Under the pieces are notes generated by a model. The model made no database searches. It saw only the letters and a program-made list of their open reading frames with translations, and was not told the DNA's origin. A stretch of 13,878 nt of DNA from an uncultured Coriobacteriaceae bacterium (GTDB lineage Bacteria > Actinomycetota > Coriobacteriia > Coriobacteriales > Eggerthellaceae), in NCBI GenBank assembly GCA_900554945.1, contig USJN01000012.1, positions 1-13,878 on the forward strand. Direction: 5' to 3'. The translations under genes were made by a program, and so were the position numbers. Positions 1-6,453 of this stretch are shown here, piece after piece; positions within the stretch are counted from its first letter, which is position 1, and every line of letters starts with the position of its first letter.

Positions 1-69
1 GGACCCGGTTGCGCGGCAAGCGCGCCGGCGCTCGGCGCCGTCGGCCGCGCCCTGCATGACGTCAGGAAG
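1..69 (+). other. GC-rich left edge, possible tail of an upstream gene
   Basis: Frame 3 stays open from the window edge to a TGA at 57-59 and would encode a short basic tail (TRLRGKRAGARRRRPRPA). This could be the C-terminus of a gene lying mostly outside the window, and the Mo-enzyme ribosome binding site would follow it directly. The same stretch is very GC-rich and self-complementary (GGCGC..GGCGCC, GCCG..CGGC), so it could equally be a structured intergenic region. No promoter for the downstream gene is visible. Too little sequence is present to decide. Confidence 0.2.
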
Positions 70-82
70 AAAGGAGTGCGCC

Positions 83-2389
83 ATGGCGTTCCATTTCAAA
101 GAACACCCCGCGCCCAAAAAGACCGTGCTCGAAGACGGCACCGAAGTAATCCGCACCTGCGCGTGGTCCCCTCCGGGATGCCACGCGGTCGGCTGCGGCA
201 TCCGCCTGTTCGTGAAGGACGGCGAACTGGTGAAGGTGGAAGGCGACCCGAGCCATCCGATCACGCAAGGCCGTCTGTGCCCGAGATGCATCGCGCTCGA
301 CGAGGTCGTCTACCACAAGGACCGTCTGCTGAGCCCCATGAAGCGTGCCCGCGAAGATCGCGGTAAAGATACGTGGGAGAAAATCTCTTGGGATGAGGCC
401 TACGATTTGCTCGAGGAGAAGATTCGCGGCTTCCAGGAGAACTACGGTGCCGAGTGCATCTTCACGCTGACGGGCACGGGTCGCGAGTCGACGCTTTATG
501 CCCCGGTGTACGGCCCGGCTATCATGAACACGCCGAACGGTGCATCGACCTATCCGTTCTCGGGCGAGGCGTGCTACGGCCCGCGCGCTACCATCGTGAA
601 CTACCTGCTGGGTGCAGGCGTGCCCGAAATCGACTCCGCGCAGTTCTTCCCCGATCGCTACGACGATCCGCGCTGGGTTTGCCCGAAGTACATCATGGTG
701 TGGGGCAAGGACCCGCTCTACTCGAGTCCCGACGGATTCTTTGGCCACAGCATCATCGATATCATGAAGCGCGGTGCGAAGATCATCACCGTCGACCCGC
801 GCTTGACCTGGCTCGGTGCGCACTCGGAATACCACCTGCAGCTGCGCCCCGGCACCGATGCCGCCGTCGGCATGGGCTTTTTGAACGTCATCATCTCCGA
901 GGACCTCTACGATCATGACTTCGTCGAGAAATGGTGCTACGGCTTCGAGGAGCTCTCCGAGGCGGTGAAGCCATGGACGCCCGAGAAGGTCGAGGAGGTT
1001 TCCTGGGTCGATCCTGAGCAGCTTGTGGGAGCCGCACGCGCCTTCGCGACGAATGCGCCTTCTACCGCGACCTGGGGCGTTGCGCTTGACCAGTCCAAGC
1101 AGTCCACGCAGGCGGCACAGTGCTTCATGGCGATTTGCGCCATTTGCGGCTACATCGACGTGCCCGGCGGCATCACCATCACGAAGCCTACGAGCTTCAT
1201 CGGTCAGTGGCGCTACGACATGTCCGACACGCTCACCGAGGGCATGGCGGAGAAGCATATCGTTGACCCCACGGGCAAGTACCGCATGTTCAACACGGGC
1301 GCCGCCATGGGCGGCGTTCAGGGCGACACGCTTCTGAACTGGCTCGAGGGCATGTACAAGGATTATCCCGAGTATTACCCGCTGCGCATGTGCTGGCTTA
1401 TCGGCTCGAACCCGCTCGCCTGTATGGCTGACCAGCCGCAGCATTGGTACGCGGCGATGAAGGACCTCGATTTCATCGTGGCTCAGGATATCTTCATGAC
1501 CCCGACCATCATGGGCCTGTGCGATTTGGTTTTGCCGCTTTCGACCTTCGCCGAGCACGATGGCCTGGTCACGCCGAACTACGGGCGTAACCAGCACTTC
1601 GTGGGCGCTATGAACACCGCGGTGGAGAACCCCAACACGAAAAGCGACCTCGAGATCTTGGTCGACATGGGCAAGCGCATACGCCCCGAGATCTGGGGAG
1701 ACTTCACCACGATCGACGACTTCTTCGACACCAAGCTGAAGGAGAACTACGGCTACGGCATCGAGGAACTGCGCGAGAAGTCCGTCATCCAAGCCGACTA
1801 CAAGTACCGCAAGTACGAGACGGGCGATTTGCGCGACGACGGGCAGCCCGGTTTCCAGACGGTCACCGGCCGCGTGGAGCTGTACTCCTACGTGCTCGAG
1901 GCCTATGACGAGAAGCCGGTTCCCTATTTCGAGGAACCTGACTACAGCCCCGTGTCCCAACCGCCTGAGGTCGTGGAGAAATATCCGCTCGTCTACACCA
2001 CGGGCGGCCGCCACATCAGCGCCTTCCACTCCGAGCACCGTCAGGTTCCCTCGCTGCGCGCGCTGCATCCCGATCCGCTCGTGACCATCAACCCGGCAAC
2101 GGCCGAGAAGTACGGCATCCGCGAGGGCGACTGGGTGCGCGTCGACACCATGTTCGGCAAGTGCACGCAGAAGGCGCACCTCACCTACGAGGTCAACGAG
2201 AAGACCATTCACGTGGAGCATGCCTGGTGGTTCCCTGAGCAAGACGGGGAAGCGCCCAATCTCTTCGGCGTGTTCGATGCGAACGCCAACAATCTCATCC
2301 CACATGAGAGCGTCGGCGTCACCGGATATGGCGCGCCGTACAAGAACGGCATCTGTTCCATCACGCGCGTCGACAGCATGAAGGATTAG
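83..2389 (+). CDS. Molybdopterin (bis-MGD) oxidoreductase, catalytic subunit
   Basis: This is the catalytic subunit of a DMSO-reductase-superfamily Mo/W enzyme, 768 aa. I start it at ATG 83, with AAAGGAG at 70-76 and a 6-nt spacer, rather than at an in-frame ATG 56 that lacks a site. Residues 26-66 hold a [4Fe-4S] pattern C26-x6-C33-x4-C38-x27-C66 (C69 is nearby), followed by KxEGDPxHPITxGRLC, typical of the family. The molybdopterin and dinucleotide-binding regions follow (VWGKDPLY around 207-213, VDPRLTW at 237-243, GSNPLA at 441-446), and the C-terminal domain carries TGGRHISAFHSEHRQVPSLR. C164 in EACYGPR is a candidate metal ligand by analogy (inference). There is no Tat signal, so it should act in the cytoplasm. 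The nearest functional relatives I can suggest are catechol dehydroxylases, pyrogallol hydroxytransferase and acetylene hydratase. The substrate is unknown. It lies in an operon with the Fe-S protein 12 nt downstream. Confidence 0.9.
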   Translation: MAFHFKEHPAPKKTVLEDGTEVIRTCAWSPPGCHAVGCGIRLFVKDGELVKVEGDPSHPITQGRLCPRCIALDEVVYHKDRLLSPMKRAREDRGKDTWEKISWDEAYDLLEEKIRGFQENYGAECIFTLTGTGRESTLYAPVYGPAIMNTPNGASTYPFSGEACYGPRATIVNYLLGAGVPEIDSAQFFPDRYDDPRWVCPKYIMVWGKDPLYSSPDGFFGHSIIDIMKRGAKIITVDPRLTWLGAHSEYHLQLRPGTDAAVGMGFLNVIISEDLYDHDFVEKWCYGFEELSEAVKPWTPEKVEEVSWVDPEQLVGAARAFATNAPSTATWGVALDQSKQSTQAAQCFMAICAICGYIDVPGGITITKPTSFIGQWRYDMSDTLTEGMAEKHIVDPTGKYRMFNTGAAMGGVQGDTLLNWLEGMYKDYPEYYPLRMCWLIGSNPLACMADQPQHWYAAMKDLDFIVAQDIFMTPTIMGLCDLVLPLSTFAEHDGLVTPNYGRNQHFVGAMNTAVENPNTKSDLEILVDMGKRIRPEIWGDFTTIDDFFDTKLKENYGYGIEELREKSVIQADYKYRKYETGDLRDDGQPGFQTVTGRVELYSYVLEAYDEKPVPYFEEPDYSPVSQPPEVVEKYPLVYTTGGRHISAFHSEHRQVPSLRALHPDPLVTINPATAEKYGIREGDWVRVDTMFGKCTQKAHLTYEVNEKTIHVEHAWWFPEQDGEAPNLFGVFDANANNLIPHESVGVTGYGAPYKNGICSITRVDSMKD

Positions 2390-2401
2390 GGGGTGTGCGA
2401 C

Positions 2402-2734
2402 ATGCAACATGCGATGATCATCGATTACAAGTACTGCACCGGATGCGAGTCCTGCGTTGTCTCCTGCGCGAAGGAAAAGGGCCTTGGCGCTGAGGAGTGG
2501 GGCATGAAGGTCGAGCAGATCGGCCCGAACAAGATTGGCGGTAAGTGGGAATGGGATTATGTCCCCGTGCCGTCCCGGGCGTGCGATCTGTGCGCCGAGC
2601 GCCGAGAGGCGGGCAAGGTGCCGCTGTGTGAGTTGCACTGCCTGGCGAAATGCATCGAGATCGTTCCCGTTGAGGACGTCTCGAAGCGCTTGTCCGACCT
2701 TGGCGAGCACAAGGTGTGCTGCTTTATGCCGTAA
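2402..2734 (+). CDS. Two-cluster ferredoxin-like Fe-S subunit
   Basis: A 110-aa electron-transfer partner of the preceding Mo enzyme. ATG 2402 is preferred because AGGGGGTG (2388-2395) sits about 7 nt upstream; a GTG at 2393 would add three residues but has no site. Cysteines C12-x2-C15-x2-C18-x3-C22 form one [4Fe-4S] motif, and C61-x2-C64-x11-C76-x3-C80 form a second of the DmsB/PhsB type (CDLC...CELHC). C84 and a terminal C106-C107 pair are extra. The usual DmsB/PhsB subunits are around 200 aa with four clusters, so this is a compact half-size version. No membrane anchor subunit is encoded nearby, which suggests a soluble donor or acceptor (inference). The gap to the catalytic gene is only 12 nt, so the two are almost certainly translated from one mRNA. 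Confidence 0.87.
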   Translation: MQHAMIIDYKYCTGCESCVVSCAKEKGLGAEEWGMKVEQIGPNKIGGKWEWDYVPVPSRACDLCAERREAGKVPLCELHCLAKCIEIVPVEDVSKRLSDLGEHKVCCFMP

Positions 2735-2765
2735 GGCATCGTAAGGAAGCTATCCATCCCTCACA

Positions 2766-2802
2766 TGCGCGGTCCGTTTCCCTCGCTTAGACGGACCGCG
2801 CA
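2766..2802 (+). terminator. 12-bp perfect hairpin after the Fe-S gene
   Basis: The left arm TGCGCGGTCCGT (2766-2777) is perfectly complementary to ACGGACCGCGCA (2791-2802) across a 13-nt loop. It lies 31 nt after the Fe-S stop codon and 61 nt before the next start. No T-run follows on either strand, so it is not a textbook intrinsic terminator. It may be a U-less or partial terminator, or an mRNA-stabilising 3' structure that lets the oxidoreductase genes be expressed above the downstream genes. Confidence 0.45.
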
Positions 2803-2863
2803 CTCCCCAAACAGCGAAAACCCATCATTTTCATTTGACGCGCAATGGCGTGAAGGAGGTTCT

Positions 2864-3331
2864 ATGCCTCAAAAAAGACAAGGCTTCACCACCATGGTCG
2901 ACCTTGCCGAGTTCGAGAAAACCACCTGGACATTTCTCGTAAACATCAAGATGACCTGGCAGTACGACGGGATGGCATACCTGTTTCGCGAAGCGGGAAT
3001 CCCACTTTACGGCATCGACCGCGGAACGACGAAGATGAACCACCCCATTGCAGCGATGGCAATCCCCATGAGCAAGGACAAGAACTACGGGGTTGACATA
3101 TACGTGCCCGCCGATCGCAAGAAGAAGGCGGCTTCCCTTATCGAGGACGAGGAGAAGCTTGCCCGCGCGGCCGAGCTCGAAGCCGAGGTCGGAGGCGAGG
3201 CGCATGCGAGATTCAACGAAGAGGCGACGGAGAAGAAGGCGTCGTATCTCGAGATGAAAAAGGAAAGGAGGAGGGCGAAAAGGGGACTTGTTTTCACGAA
3301 ACTGCGCTCGCTCGGCGGTAGCGCGTCATAA
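2864..3331 (+). CDS. Small uncharacterised protein, DUF2007-like core
   Basis: A 155-aa soluble protein I do not recognise by name. ATG 2864 is chosen because AAGGAGG (2853-2859) lies 4 nt upstream; the open frame further upstream crosses the hairpin and is unlikely to be translated. Residues about 20-95 (WTFLVNIKMTWQYDGMAYLFREAGIPLYGID ... VDIYVPADRKKKAASLIED, in two parts) resemble the small 'putative signal transducing' DUF2007 fold: a strand, a helix ending in EAGIP, then VDIYVP and a helix. This is judged by eye only. The rest is a highly charged Glu/Lys/Arg helix, probably a coiled coil, with a basic C-terminus. There are no cysteines, signal peptide or TM segment. Its place between the Mo enzyme pair and the transporter suggests an accessory or regulatory role in that locus, but this is unproven. 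Confidence 0.7.
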   Translation: MPQKRQGFTTMVDLAEFEKTTWTFLVNIKMTWQYDGMAYLFREAGIPLYGIDRGTTKMNHPIAAMAIPMSKDKNYGVDIYVPADRKKKAASLIEDEEKLARAAELEAEVGGEAHARFNEEATEKKASYLEMKKERRRAKRGLVFTKLRSLGGSAS

Positions 3332-3337
3332 GGGGAC
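3280..3337 (+). repeat. AAGGGGAC direct repeats flanking a small hairpin
   Basis: AAGGGGAC occurs at 3280-3287 and again at 3330-3337, 50 bp apart, each followed within a few bases by a TTTC. Between them GCGCT (3304-3308) can pair with AGCGC (3320-3324). The second copy overlaps the stop codon of the upstream small gene. The layout resembles a short REP-like palindromic element forming the last ~17 codons of that gene, but with one copy this cannot be proved. Confidence 0.25.
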
Positions 3338-3396
3338 GCTTTCGCCGGTCGATCGCAACGATCCGATTCGATTGTTATCTCAGAAAGGAAGCGGCA

Positions 3397-4704
3397 ATGC
3401 TTCAAACCATTGAAGATACCGCCCCGTCGAAAAAGGGGAACGGCCTCCATTATGCATTCATTATTTGCCTCGGAGGCTTTTTAACGCAGGCTATCGTCTT
3501 GAGCTGTCAGCGACTTCCTGCGGTCGCGCTCGAACCGATTCGTCAGACGCTCGGTGTGAGCTACGCTGATGTCGGTCTCATCACCTCGGTGTTCATGATC
3601 TTCTACGCGGGCTTGTCGATCGTGTGGGGCATGCTCGGCGACAAGATCGGCACCCGTTGGGCGATGACCATCGCCTGCGGGCTCGCCTCGATCGGCGCGC
3701 TGCTGTTTGGCTTCTTCGCCCAGTACGGGCTGCCGGTTGCGATTGGCACCTGGGCTATCGCGGGCGTCGGCACGGCCGGCTTGCTCATGGCCATCTTGCC
3801 GAAAATCGTCTCTCGCTGGTTCGCCCCGCATCGTCGCGGCTTCGGCATGAGCCTCATCACGCCGGGCGCGAACTTCTCGGCGATTATCTTGGGCATCATC
3901 GCTCCGCTCATCATCGGCGCGATGGGCTGGCAGTGGACCTACGTGATCTTCGGCATCGTGTTCGCCGTGATCACGGTCTTCGTGGCGGCATTCTTCCGCG
4001 AAGGACCCGAGGAGAAGGGCCTTGCGCCCTACGGCGCCCCTGCAGGTACGCAGGCTGCTCCCGCGCCGAAGCTCGAGGATCAGAAGTCGGGCAAGGTTGG
4101 CGCAGGCGAGGCGCTCAAGCGCGTGCTCAAGATGCCGATTTCCTGGCACTTCGGCATCTTCTACATCGTTTATCAGGTTGGCTACATGGCAGCGACCCAG
4201 TACTACGTGGCATCCATCCAGTCTGCAGGCTTTGATCTGGCATCCGCGTCGCTTGCCATTACCTGGGGCGGCATCCTGACCATCATCTGCGAGCTTATCC
4301 TGGGCACGCTCTCCGACCATGTCGAGCGCAAAAACGTCATCGCTGCGGTGGTCGCGCTCTCCGGCATCTTCGGTCTGGCCTACTTCTTCTACCTGACGAA
4401 CACGCCTTCGCCCTCGCTTATGGTCTGCTGGATCTTTGTCGCGATCATCTCTGCGACGACGAGCGTCATCACGGTCATCATGACCACGGCAGGCGAGTAC
4501 TACACCGACGACATCCGCGCCACAGGCACGGGCTTCATCGGCACGGTAAACGTCGTCGGCCGCTACCTCGGTCCGTGGCTTGCCGGTATGCTCATCGACG
4601 CAACGGGCGTTGTGGGCAATTCCTTCGGCATCGTCGGCGTGACGATGCTCGTAGCGGCGGTCATCGCATTCACCTTCCCGCGCCTTCGCAAGAAGGAGGC
4701 GTAA
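3397..4704 (+). CDS. MFS transporter, 12 TM
   Basis: A 435-aa major facilitator superfamily permease of the inner membrane. The start ATG 3397 has GAAAGGAA (3383-3390) 6 nt upstream. About twelve hydrophobic helices are split into two halves by a cytoplasmic loop (about residues 201-245, rich in Pro, Ala and Lys). MFS motif A is clear as GMLGDKIGTRW (78-88), with the C-half counterpart LGTLSDHVERKN (302-313). The RxG-rich helix 4 region (SRWFAPHRRGFGMSLITPGANF) and the overall layout look like the oxalate/formate or organic-anion group of MFS carriers. It is the last gene before a strong terminator and lies in the same orientation as the Mo enzyme, so it probably imports that enzyme's substrate or exports its product (inference). 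The substrate is unknown. Confidence 0.88.
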   Translation: MLQTIEDTAPSKKGNGLHYAFIICLGGFLTQAIVLSCQRLPAVALEPIRQTLGVSYADVGLITSVFMIFYAGLSIVWGMLGDKIGTRWAMTIACGLASIGALLFGFFAQYGLPVAIGTWAIAGVGTAGLLMAILPKIVSRWFAPHRRGFGMSLITPGANFSAIILGIIAPLIIGAMGWQWTYVIFGIVFAVITVFVAAFFREGPEEKGLAPYGAPAGTQAAPAPKLEDQKSGKVGAGEALKRVLKMPISWHFGIFYIVYQVGYMAATQYYVASIQSAGFDLASASLAITWGGILTIICELILGTLSDHVERKNVIAAVVALSGIFGLAYFFYLTNTPSPSLMVCWIFVAIISATTSVITVIMTTAGEYYTDDIRATGTGFIGTVNVVGRYLGPWLAGMLIDATGVVGNSFGIVGVTMLVAAVIAFTFPRLRKKEA

Positions 4705-4789
4705 GAAAAAGCCTCGGGGCTCAAGCTCCTGCGCTGCCCGCCGTAGCGATTGGGCTTGAGAACGAGTCGGTTTCGACGCCAAGGCATGA

Positions 4790-4831
4790 GAGCCGGCAGC
4801 TGCACTAAGTGTGCGGTTGTCGGCTCTTTTT
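4790..4831 (+). terminator. Intrinsic terminator of the Mo-enzyme/MFS locus
   Basis: A 16-bp stem (4790-4805 with 4811-4826, including three G-U pairs) closes a 5-nt TAAGT loop and is followed by TTTTT at 4827-4831. It lies 85 nt after the MFS stop codon. This is the strongest terminator in the window and separates the accessory locus from rpsA. Confidence 0.88.
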
Positions 4832-4880
4832 GTGCATTCGCGAACCTTGAGATTTCGTTTCGTCGAGGCGTATCGGAGCG

Positions 4881-4889
4881 TGGTATACT
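4881..4889 (+). promoter_or_regulatory. Extended -10 promoter of rpsA
   Basis: TGGTATACT at 4881-4889 is an extended -10 element (TGn + TATACT, one mismatch from TATAAT). No convincing -35 box sits 16-18 bp upstream, which fits extended -10 promoters. Transcription would start near 4896, giving a leader of about 170 nt before the preferred rpsA start. Confidence 0.6.
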
Positions 4890-4895
4890 AGCCAA

Positions 4896-5068
4896 GCTTA
4901 TGGAAAAACCCATAGGCGGTAAGTAATGTTGGCCCCCGAGACATGTTTTTTGCGCGGCCGGCAGCCTTCGGGCGGGTCGGTTTCCACTACGTACGAACAT
5001 GGTTTACACGTAAGCAATCAATCATGGCGAAGGGTCCCCGGAATTTGAAGGTTCGAAAGGGGTCCGTT
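4896..5068 (+). other. Structured 5' leader of rpsA
   Basis: The predicted rpsA leader contains a small hairpin at its 5' end, TATGG (4899-4903) with CCATA (4910-4914). A second is centred on a stable cUUCGg tetraloop, GCC (4965-4967), TTCG, GGC (4972-4974), extendable by CCG (4959-4961) with CGG (4979-4981). A T6 run lies between them at 4947-4952. Autogenous control of S1 is known in other bacteria, so this is a candidate regulatory leader, but I see no known motif class in it. Confidence 0.35.
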
Positions 5069-6274
5069 TTGACCGAAATTAAGAACACTTCCGTCATCGA
5101 CTTCACCGACATTTCCGACGAGGAAATGAACAAGATGATCGATGGCACGCTGACCGACTTCGACGAGGGCGATCTCGTCGACGGCACCGTGGTGAAGATT
5201 GAGCACGACGAGGTGCTCGTCGACATCGGATTTAAGAGCGAGGGCGTTATCCCCGTTCGCGAGCTCTCCATCCGCAAGGATGCCGATCCGTCAGAGATTG
5301 TCAGCCTTGGCGACAAGATCGAGGCTCTCGTTCTCCAGAAGGAAGACAAGGACGGTCGCCTGATCCTCTCCAAGAAGCGTGCCGAGTACGAGCGCGCCTG
5401 GATCAGCGTCGAAGAGAAGTTCAAGGCCGGCGAGACGGTCACTGGCGAGGTCATCGAAGTCGTCAAGGGCGGCCTCATCCTCGACATCGGCCTTCGCGGC
5501 TTTTTGCCCGCATCCCTCGTGGACCTTCGCCGCGTGAAGGATCTCGACATGTACCTGGGCACCGAGATCGAAGCCCGCGTCATCGAGATGGACCGCAACC
5601 GCAACAACGTCGTGCTGTCCCGCCGCGTGCTGCTTGAGGAAGGCCGCAAGAACGAGCGCGCCGAGATCCTCGCGAAGCTGTCGAAGGGCATGCGCCTCAA
5701 GGGCACCGTTTCCTCGATCGTCGACTTCGGCGCGTTCGTCGACCTCGGCGGCATCGACGGCCTCGTGCACATCTCCGAGCTGTCCTGGAACCACGTCAAC
5801 CATCCCTCCGAGGTCGTCAAGGTCGGCGACGAGGTGGAGGTCGAGGTTCTGGACGTCGATCTGCAGCGCGAGCGCATCTCGCTCGGCCTCAAGCAGACGA
5901 CGGAGGATCCGTGGGTCAAGCTCGTCGAGAGCTACCCGGTGGGCACCATCGTCGACGGCAAGGTGACGAAGATCGTGCCGTTCGGCGCGTTCATCGAGCT
6001 GGGCCAGTCCATCGAGGGTCTGGTGCACATCTCCGAGATGGCCATGCGCCACATCGACACCCCGGCTCAGGTCGTGAAGGCCGGCGACGAGGTGAAGGTG
6101 AAGGTCATGGAGATCAACCCCGAGCGTCGCCGCATCTCCCTGTCCATGAAGGCCGCCGCGGCCGACCTGGGCTTCGAGATCGAAGTGGACGAGTCCGTCC
6201 AGGTCGAGGAGAAGCCGGCCAAGAAGCGCGAGAAGAAGGCTGAAAAGCCCGCCGAGGAGCAGGACGCTGAATAG
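5069..6274 (+). CDS. rpsA: 30S ribosomal protein S1
   Basis: Ribosomal protein S1, which binds mRNA on the small subunit and helps translation initiation. I prefer TTG 5069 (401 aa, MTEIKNTSVIDF...) because AAAGGGG (5056-5062) lies 6 nt upstream and homology to S1 begins there. The in-frame ATG 5024 (416 aa) and ATG 4943 (443 aa) lack a ribosome binding site. Four S1 RNA-binding domains are visible at about 34-104, 120-186, 206-275 and 291-361. The third and fourth carry the canonical FGAFV/FGAFI and GLVHISE motifs. The C-terminal 40 residues are a Lys/Glu-rich tail. Four domains is the usual number in Actinobacteria and Firmicutes-type S1, versus six in E. coli. It is followed by its own terminator and by coaE, the normal actinobacterial order. 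Confidence 0.95.
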   Translation: MTEIKNTSVIDFTDISDEEMNKMIDGTLTDFDEGDLVDGTVVKIEHDEVLVDIGFKSEGVIPVRELSIRKDADPSEIVSLGDKIEALVLQKEDKDGRLILSKKRAEYERAWISVEEKFKAGETVTGEVIEVVKGGLILDIGLRGFLPASLVDLRRVKDLDMYLGTEIEARVIEMDRNRNNVVLSRRVLLEEGRKNERAEILAKLSKGMRLKGTVSSIVDFGAFVDLGGIDGLVHISELSWNHVNHPSEVVKVGDEVEVEVLDVDLQRERISLGLKQTTEDPWVKLVESYPVGTIVDGKVTKIVPFGAFIELGQSIEGLVHISEMAMRHIDTPAQVVKAGDEVKVKVMEINPERRRISLSMKAAAADLGFEIEVDESVQVEEKPAKKREKKAEKPAEEQDAE

Positions 6275-6299
6275 CTCCAACTCGCATAGCGCGAATATG

Positions 6300-6331
6300 A
6301 AGGAACCCGTCATCTGGCGGGTTCCTTTTTT
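6300..6331 (+). terminator. Intrinsic terminator of rpsA
   Basis: AAGGAACCCG (6300-6309) pairs with CGGGTTCCTT (6318-6327) around an 8-nt loop, and TTTTTT occupies 6326-6331. It lies 25 nt after the rpsA stop codon. Some read-through into coaE is possible because the genes are closely spaced. Confidence 0.9.
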
Positions 6332-6409
6332 CGTAAAGGGGCGGGTAATTTCGATGGCTATTTGCCTATTGCGTCGTTTCGCCTTCGCCCCATGAGGCAC
6401 TAATACGTG

Positions 6410-6415
6410 TATTAT
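6410..6415 (+). promoter_or_regulatory. Weak candidate promoter of coaE
   Basis: TATTAT at 6410-6415, 39 bp before the coaE start, is a good -10 match. I find no clear -35 hexamer at 16-18 bp upstream and no extended TG at the right spacing. Since a strong rpsA terminator precedes it, coaE needs some promoter here, and this is the best candidate. Confidence 0.35.
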
Positions 6416-6453
6416 GGTACGCAGAAGGTGCCAAACGTACGAGGAGGCAGGTC

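Noticed and set aside
62..2710. An 882-codon open frame on the - strand opposite the Mo-enzyme genes
   Set aside because: It mirrors the codon periodicity of high-GC genes on the + strand, has a low-complexity His/Val/Asp/Arg-rich translation with no recognisable motif, and the + strand proteins show clear catalytic and cluster motifs.
2835..2840. TTGACG as a -35 box for the small gene at 2864
   Set aside because: The matching -10 position (about 2858-2863) is GGTTCT and overlaps the ribosome binding site, so no promoter is supported.
3481..4782. A 433-codon - strand frame opposite the MFS gene
   Set aside because: Asp/Arg/His-rich translation without domains. The + strand frame has a normal 12-TM pattern and MFS motif A.
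4927..5060. A possible upstream ORF in the rpsA leader starting at ATG 4927
   Set aside because: It has no good ribosome binding site and no recognisable product; it may simply be leader sequence.
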